Shown here piece after piece: positions 1-8,642 of a stretch of 64,000 bases of DNA. Position 1 is the stretch's first letter. The number at the start of each line of letters is the position of its first letter. This DNA comes from Streptomyces xanthophaeus (GTDB taxonomy: Bacteria > Actinomycetota > Actinomycetes > Streptomycetales > Streptomycetaceae). Location: positions 1-64,000 of the forward strand of contig NZ_JOFT01000022.1 in assembly GCF_000725805.1 (NCBI RefSeq). Direction: 5' to 3'. Below the pieces are notes generated by a model that was not told where the DNA came from, made no database searches, and saw only the letters and a list, made by a program, of their open reading frames with translations. The translations under genes were made by a program, and so were the position numbers.

Positions 1-1
1 G

Positions 2-87
2 CCCGGGGGGCCCGGGGGGCCCGGGGGGCCCGGGGGGCCCGGGGGGCCCGGGGGGCCCGGGGGGCCCGGGGGGCCCGGGGGGCCCGG
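2..87. repeat. 9-bp tandem repeat CCCGGGGGG, about nine copies
   Basis: The window opens with an almost perfect run of the unit CCCGGGGGG, decaying at about position 86. It encodes nothing recognisable. Positions 88-349 also carry no gene that I can support. The run does not resemble known Streptomyces telomere sequence. It could be a natural low-complexity tract or an assembly-end artefact. Confidence 0.85.
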
Positions 88-349
88 AGGGTTCCTACCC
101 GCCCGGGGTCGGCTTCATGGCCATGGAAGCGTTCGTCCCGTGTGATCCGCTCCCGCACGCGCGGGTACGGCAACGGGGGCCGCCCGACTGCGGAGTGTTC
201 GGGCCGCGCTGGGCGGTCAGGGAGCACTCGGCGGCGCTGTGCGCTGGTCTTCATCCACCCTGGACAGCTTGACCCGCCCCTAGCCGCTTCCTTCGGATCA
301 CCTCGCTGCCCGAACGCCGCACCGTTGCTTGAGCCCCGCCGCCCACACG

Positions 350-1363
350 TCAGCCGATGGGCGCGGCCACTCGGGCGAGCAGGGCGGCTGACTCCTGCGG
401 CGCGAGTGCGTGGTCGTACATGAGCTCGCCAGTCATCCCGGGGAAGAAGCGGCCAGCGGGCCAGTTCCTCTGGTACGTGGGCGGGTCGAGGACCACGAGC
501 CGGACGCCGTCCACGACGGGGATGTCCGCCGGTTTACCTTCGTTCCAGATCCACTCGCCGTCGGCGCCGACCAGGTTGAAGGAACCGGTGGTCGGCACCA
601 TTCCGGCCTGGTCGCGGCAACAGGCGACGGCCTCCGCCGACGGCGCCTGCCCCTCCACGAAGCCCCCGCCGATCAGGGCGTCGGCGAGGAGCGTGTGCAG
701 CTGAAAGTTGTCGCCGACGCCGGAGACGCGCAGCGCGAATCCGGCGCCGGTGACGCGGTCGAGCGCGATGAGCGGCTCGTCGTCGAGGACGGCGAGGGCG
801 TACGCGAGGCACTTGAACGGCTCGTTCGACAGCTCCTCTACCCGCGCAACGGCGGCCGCCAACCCCTCTCGGCCGGGGACCTCGCGGCGCACCTGCGGGG
901 AGTTGAGCATGGCCACGCAGGCCATCTCGAACTGCGGGAGCTCCTGCCAGGCCATGACGGGCTCGAAACCGATCCGCTCGAAGTCGGCCTCTTCCAGGCC
1001 CTCGCCCTCGTGGTCGGGCAGCTCGCCACGGCCCGCGGCCGCCCACCGCTCGCAGAAAACGGCAGCCTGCTCGAAGGCGTCCAGGGCGCTCGCGAACACG
1101 GCGGGCGCGCAGGCCAGCGGGTCGGCACCCCGCTCTACGCACGCCCCGCTCAGCACGGCTACGACTGCTCGCGGCCCGGGCGGTACCTGCCCGAGCAGAG
1201 CGGAGAGCCGAGGCCCCGCCGCCCGTAGGTCAGCGTCCGCCGCCTTGTCGAACCCGTGCGTCAGCCGCGCGAAGGCACGCTCCGCCGCATCAGCGTCCTG
1301 GGCCAGTACAGCCGCTTCGAAGGCCCCGACGGCGGCCCGAAACCGCCCACGTCCGAATATCAT
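350..1363 (-). CDS. Hypothetical protein, 337 aa
   Basis: This is an intact soluble protein of 337 residues with strong actinomycete codon bias. It has no signal peptide or membrane segment. The N-terminal 130 residues are alanine-rich and helical. The C-terminal part is a mixed alpha/beta domain with many Trp, Phe and Pro residues around 265-320. I recognise no catalytic motif or family. The gene stands alone: its 5' end faces the divergent gene starting at 1487 across about 120 bp. The ATG at 1361-1363 is the first possible start. Large ORFs on the opposite strand here are GC-driven shadows. Confidence 0.75.
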   Translation of the reverse strand: MIFGRGRFRAAVGAFEAAVLAQDADAAERAFARLTHGFDKAADADLRAAGPRLSALLGQVPPGPRAVVAVLSGACVERGADPLACAPAVFASALDAFEQAAVFCERWAAAGRGELPDHEGEGLEEADFERIGFEPVMAWQELPQFEMACVAMLNSPQVRREVPGREGLAAAVARVEELSNEPFKCLAYALAVLDDEPLIALDRVTGAGFALRVSGVGDNFQLHTLLADALIGGGFVEGQAPSAEAVACCRDQAGMVPTTGSFNLVGADGEWIWNEGKPADIPVVDGVRLVVLDPPTYQRNWPAGRFFPGMTGELMYDHALAPQESAALLARVAAPIG

Positions 1364-1486
1364 CCGCGCACCCTAGCTGACGCCTCCGACAGGTGCAGGG
1401 GTGGGGAGTTTCGGTGAGCAGGTCTGTCCCACACCCGAGCGTCGGGTGGGGAGATTCACCGAGTCCCATCAGGGCCGGAAACTTGT

Positions 1487-2245
1487 GTGACAAAGCCGCG
1501 AGCCTTTGGCACGATCGCCCAGTTGTCCTGCCCTGCCCAGTTCTGGAGGAACGCCACGGCCGTCAATTGCGAGCTCGCTCCGGCCTGGCTGCCGTGGTCT
1601 GCCGTCGATCCCGACCTCATTGCCTTCGACTGGGACGAGGAGGAGGGCTCTCAGGTCGCCGCAGTGATCGCCTCGATGGTGCCTCCTGCCGGTGCTGGGT
1701 GGGATGAGCGACATCGCTTCACCACCGAGGTCACGGCGCTTCTGGCAGCCCGATACGGCCGGTGGGCCTGCGGATGGAACTGGGCGGTCGGCGAGGGCGG
1801 CGGCGGTGGCGTGGTCACCAGCTGGTGCTGCACCTCCCATTCCGTGGGCGAGTCCGCAGCGACGGCCGCCCAGGTGGTCGCGTCGCTGCTGGAGTGGCGC
1901 GACTGGCTGGAGGAGCTGGCCGAGCGGTTCGCGCAATTGGCGCCGCCCGCCGGGGCGGACGCCGAGGATCACAGCTGGCACCTGGAACGGGCGGCTACCC
2001 GTCTGGTGACGGTCGTCGTGGACCGCACGGGTGCCGAATGCGGCTGGTACGGGCTCTGCCACACGGTGCTGACGTGGTTCCTCTCTTCCACGGGCATGGG
2101 GCAGGAGGCCGCAAAAGACGCGGTCGACGCCGCCATTGGTGGACGGTTCAAGAGCTGGACGGCACCGCCGCCGACCCTGGTCGACGCCGTGGGAGAGGAC
2201 CTTGCCGTAGGCCTGACCGGGGAGCAGCCGTATCGTGACCGCTGA
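1487..2245 (+). CDS. Hypothetical protein upstream of Fic-like gene, 252 aa
   Basis: This is a 252-residue soluble protein without a motif I can name. It is rich in Trp and acidic residues, with a glycine run near residues 103-108. The ORF opens with GTG at 1487; later in-frame starts cannot be excluded because the ribosome-binding site is weak. Its 3' end overlaps the start of the Fic-like gene by 11 bp, so the two are almost certainly co-transcribed and translationally coupled. A partner role for the Fic protein, such as an inhibitor or substrate, is inference from the overlap only. No Fic-inhibitory motif (S/TxxxE[G/N]) is evident. Confidence 0.7.
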   Translation: MTKPRAFGTIAQLSCPAQFWRNATAVNCELAPAWLPWSAVDPDLIAFDWDEEEGSQVAAVIASMVPPAGAGWDERHRFTTEVTALLAARYGRWACGWNWAVGEGGGGGVVTSWCCTSHSVGESAATAAQVVASLLEWRDWLEELAERFAQLAPPAGADAEDHSWHLERAATRLVTVVVDRTGAECGWYGLCHTVLTWFLSSTGMGQEAAKDAVDAAIGGRFKSWTAPPPTLVDAVGEDLAVGLTGEQPYRDR

Positions 2246-2870
2246 CGCCTTGGCTGCCTGGTGCCATGTCCGAACCCAGATCGACTGGGCTTCCGCGGTC
2301 GGTGAGACGCCGGCGCCGGTCGGGGCGGCCGTGGACGGCCTCGCCGTCTGGTGTGATGAGCGGGGCGACTACTCGAATCCGGCTCGAGGCGGCCGATTGC
2401 TCGCGGCGCTGGCTCAGGTACGCGCAGACGCCTCTCGTAAACGCCCCCTCACCTCCGTGCTTCTGGCCGAGTGGCAGCAGCTTGTCCTTGGCCTGCCTGA
2501 GGTTCCGTTCCGGCAAGGCGATGCTTTCGCCAAGGGTGGCCGGGAACGCTACGCGCTTACTCCGCACACCCAGTGGGCATTTGAGTCCTGTCTGCGCGAG
2601 AGCGCTGACCCGAGGGTCCCCCTCGCCTCCCGTGCGGCCCGGGCCTACCTGGACGTAGCCTTCTTTCATCCCTTCCCGGACGGCAACGCCCGCCTTGCCA
2701 TGCTCACTCTCGCCTATGTCCTGGAAATGGAGGAAGTTCGGCTGGATCAGGTCGGCCCCTTGCAGACCACGCGTTACGCGGACGACGCCGCCGGCGCGGC
2801 AGACCTGGCTGCCCTGGTCTCCGTCCTCATCCGCTCGACCCATCATCGGGCGACCAGGGCACACCACTGA
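2235..2870 (+). CDS. Fic/DOC-family protein with variant active-site motif
   Basis: The 211-residue protein carries the Fic signature near residues 145-153, reading HPFPDGNAR. Family members use HxFx(D/E)GN(G/K)R to transfer AMP, or related groups, from a nucleotide to a target hydroxyl. The catalytic His145 and the acidic residue are present, but the GNG/GNK position is GNA and the distal Arg of the usual motif is absent. Activity is therefore uncertain. The N-terminal 100 residues are helical and unassigned. The gene overlaps the preceding 252-aa gene by 11 bp. A toxin-like, regulatory or defence role is possible but unproven. Confidence 0.75.
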   Translation: MTADALAAWCHVRTQIDWASAVGETPAPVGAAVDGLAVWCDERGDYSNPARGGRLLAALAQVRADASRKRPLTSVLLAEWQQLVLGLPEVPFRQGDAFAKGGRERYALTPHTQWAFESCLRESADPRVPLASRAARAYLDVAFFHPFPDGNARLAMLTLAYVLEMEEVRLDQVGPLQTTRYADDAAGAADLAALVSVLIRSTHHRATRAHH

Positions 2871-2899
2871 GAACACAACCTCTCATCCGGTTCTCCTGA

Positions 2900-3106
2900 T
2901 CAGTCTGGCCGGAAGCTGAGCACCTACATGCGTACGCAGCTAGGCACGACATTGATGTGTATGCCGACACCCCTGGTGGCTTTGTTCACGAGAAGGAGCA
3001 GCAATTCGACGTCGGTTGGGGAGGCACGTTCGGCCAGGGAGTGCGTCGCAGTGTTCACGAGAACTGGGTTCTGGCACAGATCTTGGGGAGTCGTCGCGGA
3101 GAGTGA
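2900..3106 (+). pseudogene. C-terminal remnant of an unidentified protein
   Basis: One plus-strand frame reads protein-like sequence for about 65 codons, including TPGGFVHEKEQQFDVGWGG, and ends at the TGA at 3104-3106. The frame is closed upstream by a TGA, and no convincing start or ribosome-binding site precedes it. I read it as the tail of a decayed gene, but I cannot name the parent. A translated search would decide. Confidence 0.4.
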
Positions 3107-3148
3107 CAGACCCTTTCGATTACAGGGGGGCGACGGCCTCGGGGACCG

Positions 3149-3559
3149 TCAGCGTTCACACACTCTGGTCCACCACCAGCGCGACGTCGCCCACTCGTTA
3201 TCGTTGGGCTCCGGCAAGGTGCGGCGCTCGAACTCCTCATCGATACGCGTGATCAATCGGCCCAAATCCCGTTTGGCTCCGGGCGGAAGGTGCAGCATCG
3301 CCCACTCGAGGGCATCACGCGCATCTCCCACCCCGGGCGAATCGAACTCAGAGGCATCCAGGTAGCGTCCTGGTCGCTTTAAGGCTCGCTCGAAACACGA
3401 GAGCGCATCGGCGACCGCGTTGAGCCACATCTCCTGGTCTTCGACCCGGCGGATCGCTGCACGAGTCCGCGCGGAGACTCCGCGGACTCTCAAGACCGAA
3501 CACTGCCATTGAGGCCGCCATCGCTCTGCACGGACGGCCTTGGGACGCCTACGCGGCAT
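3149..3559 (-). CDS. Hypothetical protein, 136 aa
   Basis: This small basic protein starts MPRRRPKAVR and has a helical middle (residues about 40-110) with many Asp, Glu and Arg residues. No domain, signal peptide or membrane segment is visible. The gene lies between two decayed pieces, the remnant ending at 3106 and the ISL3 transposase tail at 3619-3790, so it may itself be a relic. Codon usage is less biased than in neighbouring genes, which lowers confidence in the full length. Confidence 0.45.
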   Translation of the reverse strand: MPRRRPKAVRAERWRPQWQCSVLRVRGVSARTRAAIRRVEDQEMWLNAVADALSCFERALKRPGRYLDASEFDSPGVGDARDALEWAMLHLPPGAKRDLGRLITRIDEEFERRTLPEPNDNEWATSRWWWTRVCER

Positions 3560-3618
3560 CGCCCTTTCGGATCAACATGAGGCCATCCTGTCACGGCTGG
3601 GCGGCTGCTCGCACAGTG

Positions 3619-3790
3619 TTACTGGAGCATGATCATTTTGCGGAGGAGTTCAAATCCGGCTCGGCCGTAGAGCTGGCGCTTGATCTTCTTGATGCGGTTG
3701 ACGGCGCCCTCGATGCTGCCGGAGATCCAGTCGAGAGTGAGCCCAGCTACCACGGCGTCCATGTCCCGCAGAAACCTGCCTGCCAGCGAG
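3619..3790 (-). pseudogene. ISL3-family transposase remnant (C-terminus)
   Basis: The minus-strand reading frame ends at the stop at 3619-3621. It contains the conserved ISL3 tail: SGSIEGAVNRIKKIKRQLYG followed by RAGFELLRKMIM. In intact ISL3 elements this block lies at the end of the DDE transposase and contains the catalytic Glu (here within SIEG). Only about 55 codons remain. The upstream frame is lost near 3790, and no terminal repeats were found. It marks an old insertion and deletion next to the metabolic block. Confidence 0.8.
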
Positions 3791-3912
3791 CTGGATATTC
3801 AGGGATCGATACGCGGAGGCGGGTCCCCCCGAACTCAGGAGGACCCGCATCCGCCGTCAGCCCGCTTGACACGGCCCCGGCCGCCGCGGCTGATCGCTCT
3901 TCTCGCTGACCG

Positions 3913-4374
3913 CTACTTCTGGGGCTGCCAGACGTAGCGGACCTCCGGCTCCCGCTCGTCGTTGCGCAGTCCGTCCGTTCGCTCGACCGCGAGGAAGCCA
4001 TGCCGTTCATAGAACCGCTGCGCCGATTCATTGACCTGAAATGTCCACAGCGCCAGCCCGTCCGGCTGCCGCTGCTTGGCCAGGGACATGAACCGGTCGC
4101 CCAGCCCCCGCCCGCGCCACGCAGGGTCGAGGTAGAGCTGCTTCAGCTCCACGCCGCTGAGCACCATGACCCCCACCACGCTGTTCTCTTCGACCGCTAC
4201 CCAGGTCTCGTACTGAGGCACGAGTACACGTGCGAACCAATCACGGACGTCGCCTTCCTCGTGGGCGCAACGCACGGTCGGCAGCGCGGCGGCGAAGGAA
4301 CGCAACCACAGGTCGGCCGCGGGGCGCGCGTCGCGGCCGACGGCGCGACGGAGAAGAACATCGTCACTGGTCAT
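3913..4374 (-). CDS. GNAT-family N-acetyltransferase
   Basis: The 153-residue protein has the GNAT fold signature. The segment VELKQLYLDPAWRGRGLGDR, near residues 76-95, matches motif A with the acetyl-CoA-binding R/QxxGxG/A loop. The later NESAQRFYERHGF is the typical motif B. Such enzymes move an acetyl group from acetyl-CoA to an amine; the substrate is unknown. It is the last gene of a minus-strand run: aminotransferase, sirtuin-like protein, nucleotide-sugar dehydrogenase, acetyltransferase. The dehydrogenase stop is only 45 bp upstream, so an operon is likely and a role in modifying an amino sugar or small metabolite is plausible. Confidence 0.9.
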   Translation of the reverse strand: MTSDDVLLRRAVGRDARPAADLWLRSFAAALPTVRCAHEEGDVRDWFARVLVPQYETWVAVEENSVVGVMVLSGVELKQLYLDPAWRGRGLGDRFMSLAKQRQPDGLALWTFQVNESAQRFYERHGFLAVERTDGLRNDEREPEVRYVWQPQK

Positions 4375-4419
4375 GGCAAGCCTCCTCAGGGGTGCGGGCC
4401 TTCGCCTTGGGGACCGGTT

Positions 4420-5742
4420 CTACTTGCCGGGGCGTCCGAGCTGGTGGATGGTCCAGCCGGCCGTGCGCCAGGGCTCGGGGTCGAGGGTGGTGCGGCAGTC
4501 GACGAGCAGGGGGCTGGCCGGACGGTCCACGAGAGTGTGGGGGTCGGCCTGCCGGTACTCGGGCCACTCGGTGGCCAGGACGACGAGGTCGGCTCCGTCG
4601 ACTGATGCGGCCAGGTCGTCGGTGTAGTCCAGTTCCGGGTTGCGGGTCATGGCGGTGGTGACGGCCTGGGGGTCGTGAACGGTGACGGTGGCGCCGGCCT
4701 GCTGGAGGGCGTGGGCGAGCGCGAGCGCCGGGGATTCGCGAACGTCGTTGGTGCCGGGCTTGAACGCGGCGCCCCACACGGTGATCTTGGCGTGCTTTAC
4801 GGGACGGTCCCCCAGAGCCTCGCGGATGAGGTCCATGGCAACGTCGGTGCGGCTCTCGTTGATCTTTTCAGCGGCGCGCAGGAGGGTGGCGGCCTGTTCA
4901 GTGCCGAGCTGGCGGGCGGAGGCGGTGAAGGCGCGGACGTCCTTGGGGAGGCAGCCGCCCCCGTAACCGATGCCGGGCCGCATGCCGCCGCTGCCGATGC
5001 GCGGGTCAATGCCGAGGATCTCCACGATCTGGGAAACATCACCCCCGGCTGCCTGGCACATGTCGGCGACGGCGTTGATGTAGCTGATCTTCAGGCCCAG
5101 GAATGAGTTCGCGGCGCCCTTGGCAAGTTCAGCAGTCTGGGGGTCGGTGATGAAGATGGGGACGCCCGCGTCCAGGATCGGCGCGTACACGGCACGGATC
5201 GCCTTTTCGCCCTCGGCCGTAGTGACGCCTGCGATGAGCCGGTCCGGGCGCAGCGTGTCCTGTACCGCGTGCCCTTCGCGGAGGAACTCCGGGTTCCACA
5301 CGACGTCGACGTGCTGGCCGGCCGGAGCGAGGCGGTGGGTGAGAGCCGTGACCTGAGCGGTGGTGCCGACGGTCACCGTGCTTTTGCCGACGATCGTGCA
5401 CGGCCGGGTCAAGAGAGGGGCGAGCTGGCGGATAGCGCCGTACACCTGCCCGGTGTCATAGGAGCGGCCGTCCGCGTCGATCGGCGTGCCGACACCGATG
5501 AAGTGCAGCTCGGCGAACTCGGCTGCCTCCCGGATGTCGGTGGTGAACCGCAGGCGTCCGCTGGCGGTGTGGCGGGCGAGGAGCTCGGGAAGGCCGGCCT
5601 CGTAGATGGGGCAGTGGCCGGAGTTCAGGCTGTCGACCTTGGTCTGGTCGACGTCCACGCCGATGACTTCATGACCCAGTTCGGCCATCGCTGCCGCGTG
5701 CGGGATTCCGAGGTGACCACAGCCGATTACTGAAATGCGCAT
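4420..5742 (-). CDS. Nucleotide-sugar (UDP-glucose/GDP-mannose-type) dehydrogenase
   Basis: The 440-residue protein is a full-length member of the NAD-dependent nucleotide-sugar 6-dehydrogenases, which oxidise a sugar C6 alcohol twice to the uronic acid. The N-terminal Rossmann motif GCGHLG lies at residues 8-13. The catalytic cysteine sits in GGGCLPKDV (Cys264). The conserved NPEFLREG occurs near 150-157, and the C-terminal domain contains WGAAFKPGTNDVRESPA. UDP-glucose is the commonest substrate, but sequence alone does not settle it. It lies between the sirtuin-like gene (85 bp upstream) and the GNAT gene, suggesting sugar-nucleotide modification in a specialised pathway. Confidence 0.92.
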   Translation of the reverse strand: MRISVIGCGHLGIPHAAAMAELGHEVIGVDVDQTKVDSLNSGHCPIYEAGLPELLARHTASGRLRFTTDIREAAEFAELHFIGVGTPIDADGRSYDTGQVYGAIRQLAPLLTRPCTIVGKSTVTVGTTAQVTALTHRLAPAGQHVDVVWNPEFLREGHAVQDTLRPDRLIAGVTTAEGEKAIRAVYAPILDAGVPIFITDPQTAELAKGAANSFLGLKISYINAVADMCQAAGGDVSQIVEILGIDPRIGSGGMRPGIGYGGGCLPKDVRAFTASARQLGTEQAATLLRAAEKINESRTDVAMDLIREALGDRPVKHAKITVWGAAFKPGTNDVRESPALALAHALQQAGATVTVHDPQAVTTAMTRNPELDYTDDLAASVDGADLVVLATEWPEYRQADPHTLVDRPASPLLVDCRTTLDPEPWRTAGWTIHQLGRPGK

Positions 5743-5827
5743 TCCTTGACTCTCATCCTGGGAGGGGCCCGTGTGGCGGGGCCGGGGAACGAGCCCAGAG
5801 GCTAGCGCCGTTCCCCGGCCCGCCAGT

Positions 5828-7072
5828 TCACGCGCCGGTCGCGTTGAGGGTCAGCAGCCGCTCCAGCTCGCTGATCGCATCGGCGGCCGTCTGCCGAACG
5901 ACCACGTCACCGGTCTGCGGCGCCTCGAGCGGGTAGGCGAACCAGCTGCCGTCCGGACGGGGGAATCCCTCCGGGTCGACGATGAACACCTTCAGCCCTG
6001 CCGCGCGGGCCCTCTTGGCCACCCAGCGGCGGTCGGCGTGCAGCCCGATCACGAGGAGGGCCTTCGCGTCGGGGTGGAAGGTGACCGGCGGGAGCCGCTG
6101 GTCGTAGCGGCGCATGAACTGCTCCTCGAACCCGGCTCGAGCGCCCAGTCCGTCGAAGTTGTTCGTGATGAACGGGCCGACCATGTGACCGGCCTGCTCC
6201 ATGCCCTTGAGCGCGTGCAGGGTTGGAGGGACCTCGGCGTTGAAGCACGCCCGGTACATGTCCGACAGCTCCGCCACCTTGTCCTCGGTGTCGAGGAACA
6301 TCTCCGCGAGCAGCGGATCCCGCCCTGGCGCGAGGACGAAGGTGAAGCCCTTACGGAGCTGCTCGTCCTCGATCTCGTTGACGTGGTACATCTCGTGGAG
6401 CCGGTGCAGCGGCGGGATCCCGGCCTCGTAGGAGACGCCACAGCCGGCCTCGACCTGGAACGGCAGGAAGTCGGTGAGCTGCGCCAGGCTGTCGGCGTAG
6501 AGCGGCTGCCCGGGGGTGTCCTTGACCCGGACGCCATGGGTCAGGACCTCCCACGGCCGGCGGCGGACCGTCCGTGGCGGGAATGTGTTGACGGAGGTGA
6601 ACGTGGTGTCGATGACTTCGTAGTCCGCCGGAAGCCTTCGGCCCGCCCTCAGATCCTCCGGGTGCTCTTCCATCCGGATCATGTGGACGCGCAGGTCACC
6701 CAGCTCGAAATGGCCCTGTCCGACGTGCTTCCAGCCGCCCTCGGACAGCATCGCGTGGTTCTGCTCCCAGGCCTCCTCGATCTCGGCCTGCGGGGCAGCC
6801 ACCGAGTGGTAGAGGTACATCTGCGTCATGGCCAGCGACGGCGCCGCGGTGGTGTCCACGAGCCCGTACTGGTGCCAGTAGTGGATGATGCGCCGCCGCG
6901 CATCGCCCTCGCCCCTCCAGCCGGAGTTGGCAGCGGTCTCCTCCTGCTGGGTGCGCCGCCAGATGCCCTCTTCCTCGAAGCGGGGCCGGTCGGCGGTCAC
7001 CCCGTAGAAGTCGTGCCACTTGCGGAGCTGGTCCTCATCGAGCTGGTCGATCACCATGACGGGAAACTGCAT
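5828..7072 (-). CDS. Sirtuin-like (SIR2-fold) protein with extra N-terminal domain
   Basis: The 414-residue protein has three blocks in the order of the SIR2 fold. EAGCGVSYEAGIP (residues 208-220) resembles the NAD-binding GAGxSxxSGIP. ITNNFDGLG (302-310) resembles TQNxDxLH. VIGLHADRRWVAKRARAAG (about 341-359) resembles the GTSLxVxP strand-helix unit. The zinc-binding cysteine pairs of deacetylase sirtuins are missing; only 30 residues separate the second and third blocks. The first 180 residues are unassigned. Hence NAD binding or hydrolysis is plausible and classical deacylation is less so. It sits in the minus-strand run between the aminotransferase and the dehydrogenase. The SIR2 assignment is my inference from motif order. 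Confidence 0.6.
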   Translation of the reverse strand: MQFPVMVIDQLDEDQLRKWHDFYGVTADRPRFEEEGIWRRTQQEETAANSGWRGEGDARRRIIHYWHQYGLVDTTAAPSLAMTQMYLYHSVAAPQAEIEEAWEQNHAMLSEGGWKHVGQGHFELGDLRVHMIRMEEHPEDLRAGRRLPADYEVIDTTFTSVNTFPPRTVRRRPWEVLTHGVRVKDTPGQPLYADSLAQLTDFLPFQVEAGCGVSYEAGIPPLHRLHEMYHVNEIEDEQLRKGFTFVLAPGRDPLLAEMFLDTEDKVAELSDMYRACFNAEVPPTLHALKGMEQAGHMVGPFITNNFDGLGARAGFEEQFMRRYDQRLPPVTFHPDAKALLVIGLHADRRWVAKRARAAGLKVFIVDPEGFPRPDGSWFAYPLEAPQTGDVVVRQTAADAISELERLLTLNATGA

Positions 7073-7133
7073 GTCGTGTCCTCGATCTCTGATGCGAGAC
7101 GGTCCGCCCCTCGACAGGAGGAGCGGCGGGCAG

Positions 7134-8432
7134 TTAGCTGACGGCAGCCACAGCGCCGGTAAGCGCGCTGGTCAGGAAGTCGATGTCCTCATCGCTGGAG
7201 GTGAGCGGGGGCGCGACGACCAGGCCCTCGCTGCGCGGGTCACCGGCCCCGGTGAACGGGTAGAAGAAGACGCCGCGCCGCTCGCACTCCTCCATCAGCG
7301 GCCAGAGCAGGCCAGGGGGGACTTCCACCCCGTACAGGTGGCCGACACCCCGGACATCGCGCACCTGCGCCCCGCCGGACAGGGAGCGCAGGGACGTTCC
7401 GAGGCGTTCTCCGCGGGCCGTGAAGGCTCCGAAGTCCAGGGACTCCAGCTCGTCCAGGACGCCGAGGCAGGCCGCCGCCATGAGGGGGTGGGTGGCCATG
7501 GTGCCCATCGCGGGCAGCGGGTCCGCCTCTCTGTGCCGCAGCAGCGGCGCGATCTCCGGCGACACCAGCACCGCGCCCACACCGACGTAGCCGGCACCCA
7601 GGCCCTTGGACAGGATGACCAGGTCGGGCTCGCAGCCGTCCCAGTGATGACTCGCCAGAGGCGTGCCGGTTCGCCACAGCCCGGTCAGGACCTCGTCGTG
7701 GATGACCAGGACGTTCCGCTCCCGGCAGATCTCCGACACCCGCCGCAGGTATCCCTCCGGGGGCACGAAGGCGCCGCCCGTGGTCCCGTTGACGGGCTCG
7801 ATCAGGACCGCGGCAACGTTCTCCGCACCCCTGCTGTCGATGGCCCGAGCCACCTCCTCAGCACACGAGGCATCGCAGCCGTGGCCTTCATGGGCGTGGC
7901 CGTGCGTCGGCGGGTAGGGCGCCGGGAACGCGGGGCCGAGACCGTACCGGTCTTCCGGACGTGGATTGCGGATCTGGTTGCCCGCGACCCCGAGGGTGAA
8001 CACGCTGTTGCCGTGGTAGGACAGGCTGGACGTCAGGATGTCCCCGCGCCGCTTCCCGTCGCGGACCCGCACGATGTTCCGTGCCAGGCCCACCGCTACC
8101 TCCACACCGAGGGTCCCGCACGTGGTCAGCGCGACAGAGTCCTCCGGCCGGCCCGCCGCTTGGCACAGGCGTTCCATCAGCTCCATCTGAATGTGCGGCT
8201 GGACGACAGCGGCCCCGCCGAACGAGTAGCGGGAGAACTGCTTCTCGATGCGGGCCAAGACGGAGGGGCTGCTCTGCCCGACGTTCGCGCAGAGGAGGCC
8301 GCTCGATCCGTCGAGGACCCGGCGGCCGTCGGCGCGGTGCAGCCAAGACCCGTTCGATCCCACGGCTTCGAAATCCGGCAGGGGCCTGGACGACGTCAGA
8401 AGACGTTCGCGTTGCGGCAAGTACCGATCCAC
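7134..8432 (-). CDS. Class III PLP-dependent aminotransferase
   Basis: This 432-residue protein matches class III (ornithine/GABA-type) aminotransferases. The PLP-pocket aspartate lies in VLVIHDEVLTGLWRTG (Asp246), and the Schiff-base lysine is in LSKGLGAGY (Lys276). The cofactor phosphate-binding SYHGNS segment is near 138-143. The donor and acceptor are unknown; class III enzymes usually act on omega-amino groups or amino sugars. A Cys/His-rich insertion around 177-190 (HGHAHEGHGCDASC) is unusual and could bind metal. It is the first gene of the minus-strand run and faces the divergent XRE regulator across about 210 bp. Confidence 0.92.
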   Translation of the reverse strand: MDRYLPQRERLLTSSRPLPDFEAVGSNGSWLHRADGRRVLDGSSGLLCANVGQSSPSVLARIEKQFSRYSFGGAAVVQPHIQMELMERLCQAAGRPEDSVALTTCGTLGVEVAVGLARNIVRVRDGKRRGDILTSSLSYHGNSVFTLGVAGNQIRNPRPEDRYGLGPAFPAPYPPTHGHAHEGHGCDASCAEEVARAIDSRGAENVAAVLIEPVNGTTGGAFVPPEGYLRRVSEICRERNVLVIHDEVLTGLWRTGTPLASHHWDGCEPDLVILSKGLGAGYVGVGAVLVSPEIAPLLRHREADPLPAMGTMATHPLMAAACLGVLDELESLDFGAFTARGERLGTSLRSLSGGAQVRDVRGVGHLYGVEVPPGLLWPLMEECERRGVFFYPFTGAGDPRSEGLVVAPPLTSSDEDIDFLTSALTGAVAAVS

Positions 8433-8642
8433 AGAGAAGTCCCTTCTTGGGAGTGCTCACTGGGTGGGAAGTGCGCGGCGTCGGTGAACCCCGGCAACTC
8501 CAAGACCACCGCAGCTGGACGCGGTACAACAGTCAGTAGCCATAGGGCTGCAAGGAGTTTGCATCTCGTGCAAGTACGGACGGCGGCGTGCCGAGCCCAG
8601 CTCCAGGGGGTCACGCAGCCTCGGCTCCACCGGGACGGGGAT

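Noticed and set aside
1..87. GC repeat as a linear-plasmid telomere
   Set aside because: A simple 9-bp tandem run lacks the varied palindromes of known Streptomyces telomeres, and no tap or tpg gene is nearby.
7020..8642. Extension of the XRE regulator frame far upstream
   Set aside because: The frame is open but antisense to the aminotransferase and has no domain; the ATG at 8643 fits the HTH start.
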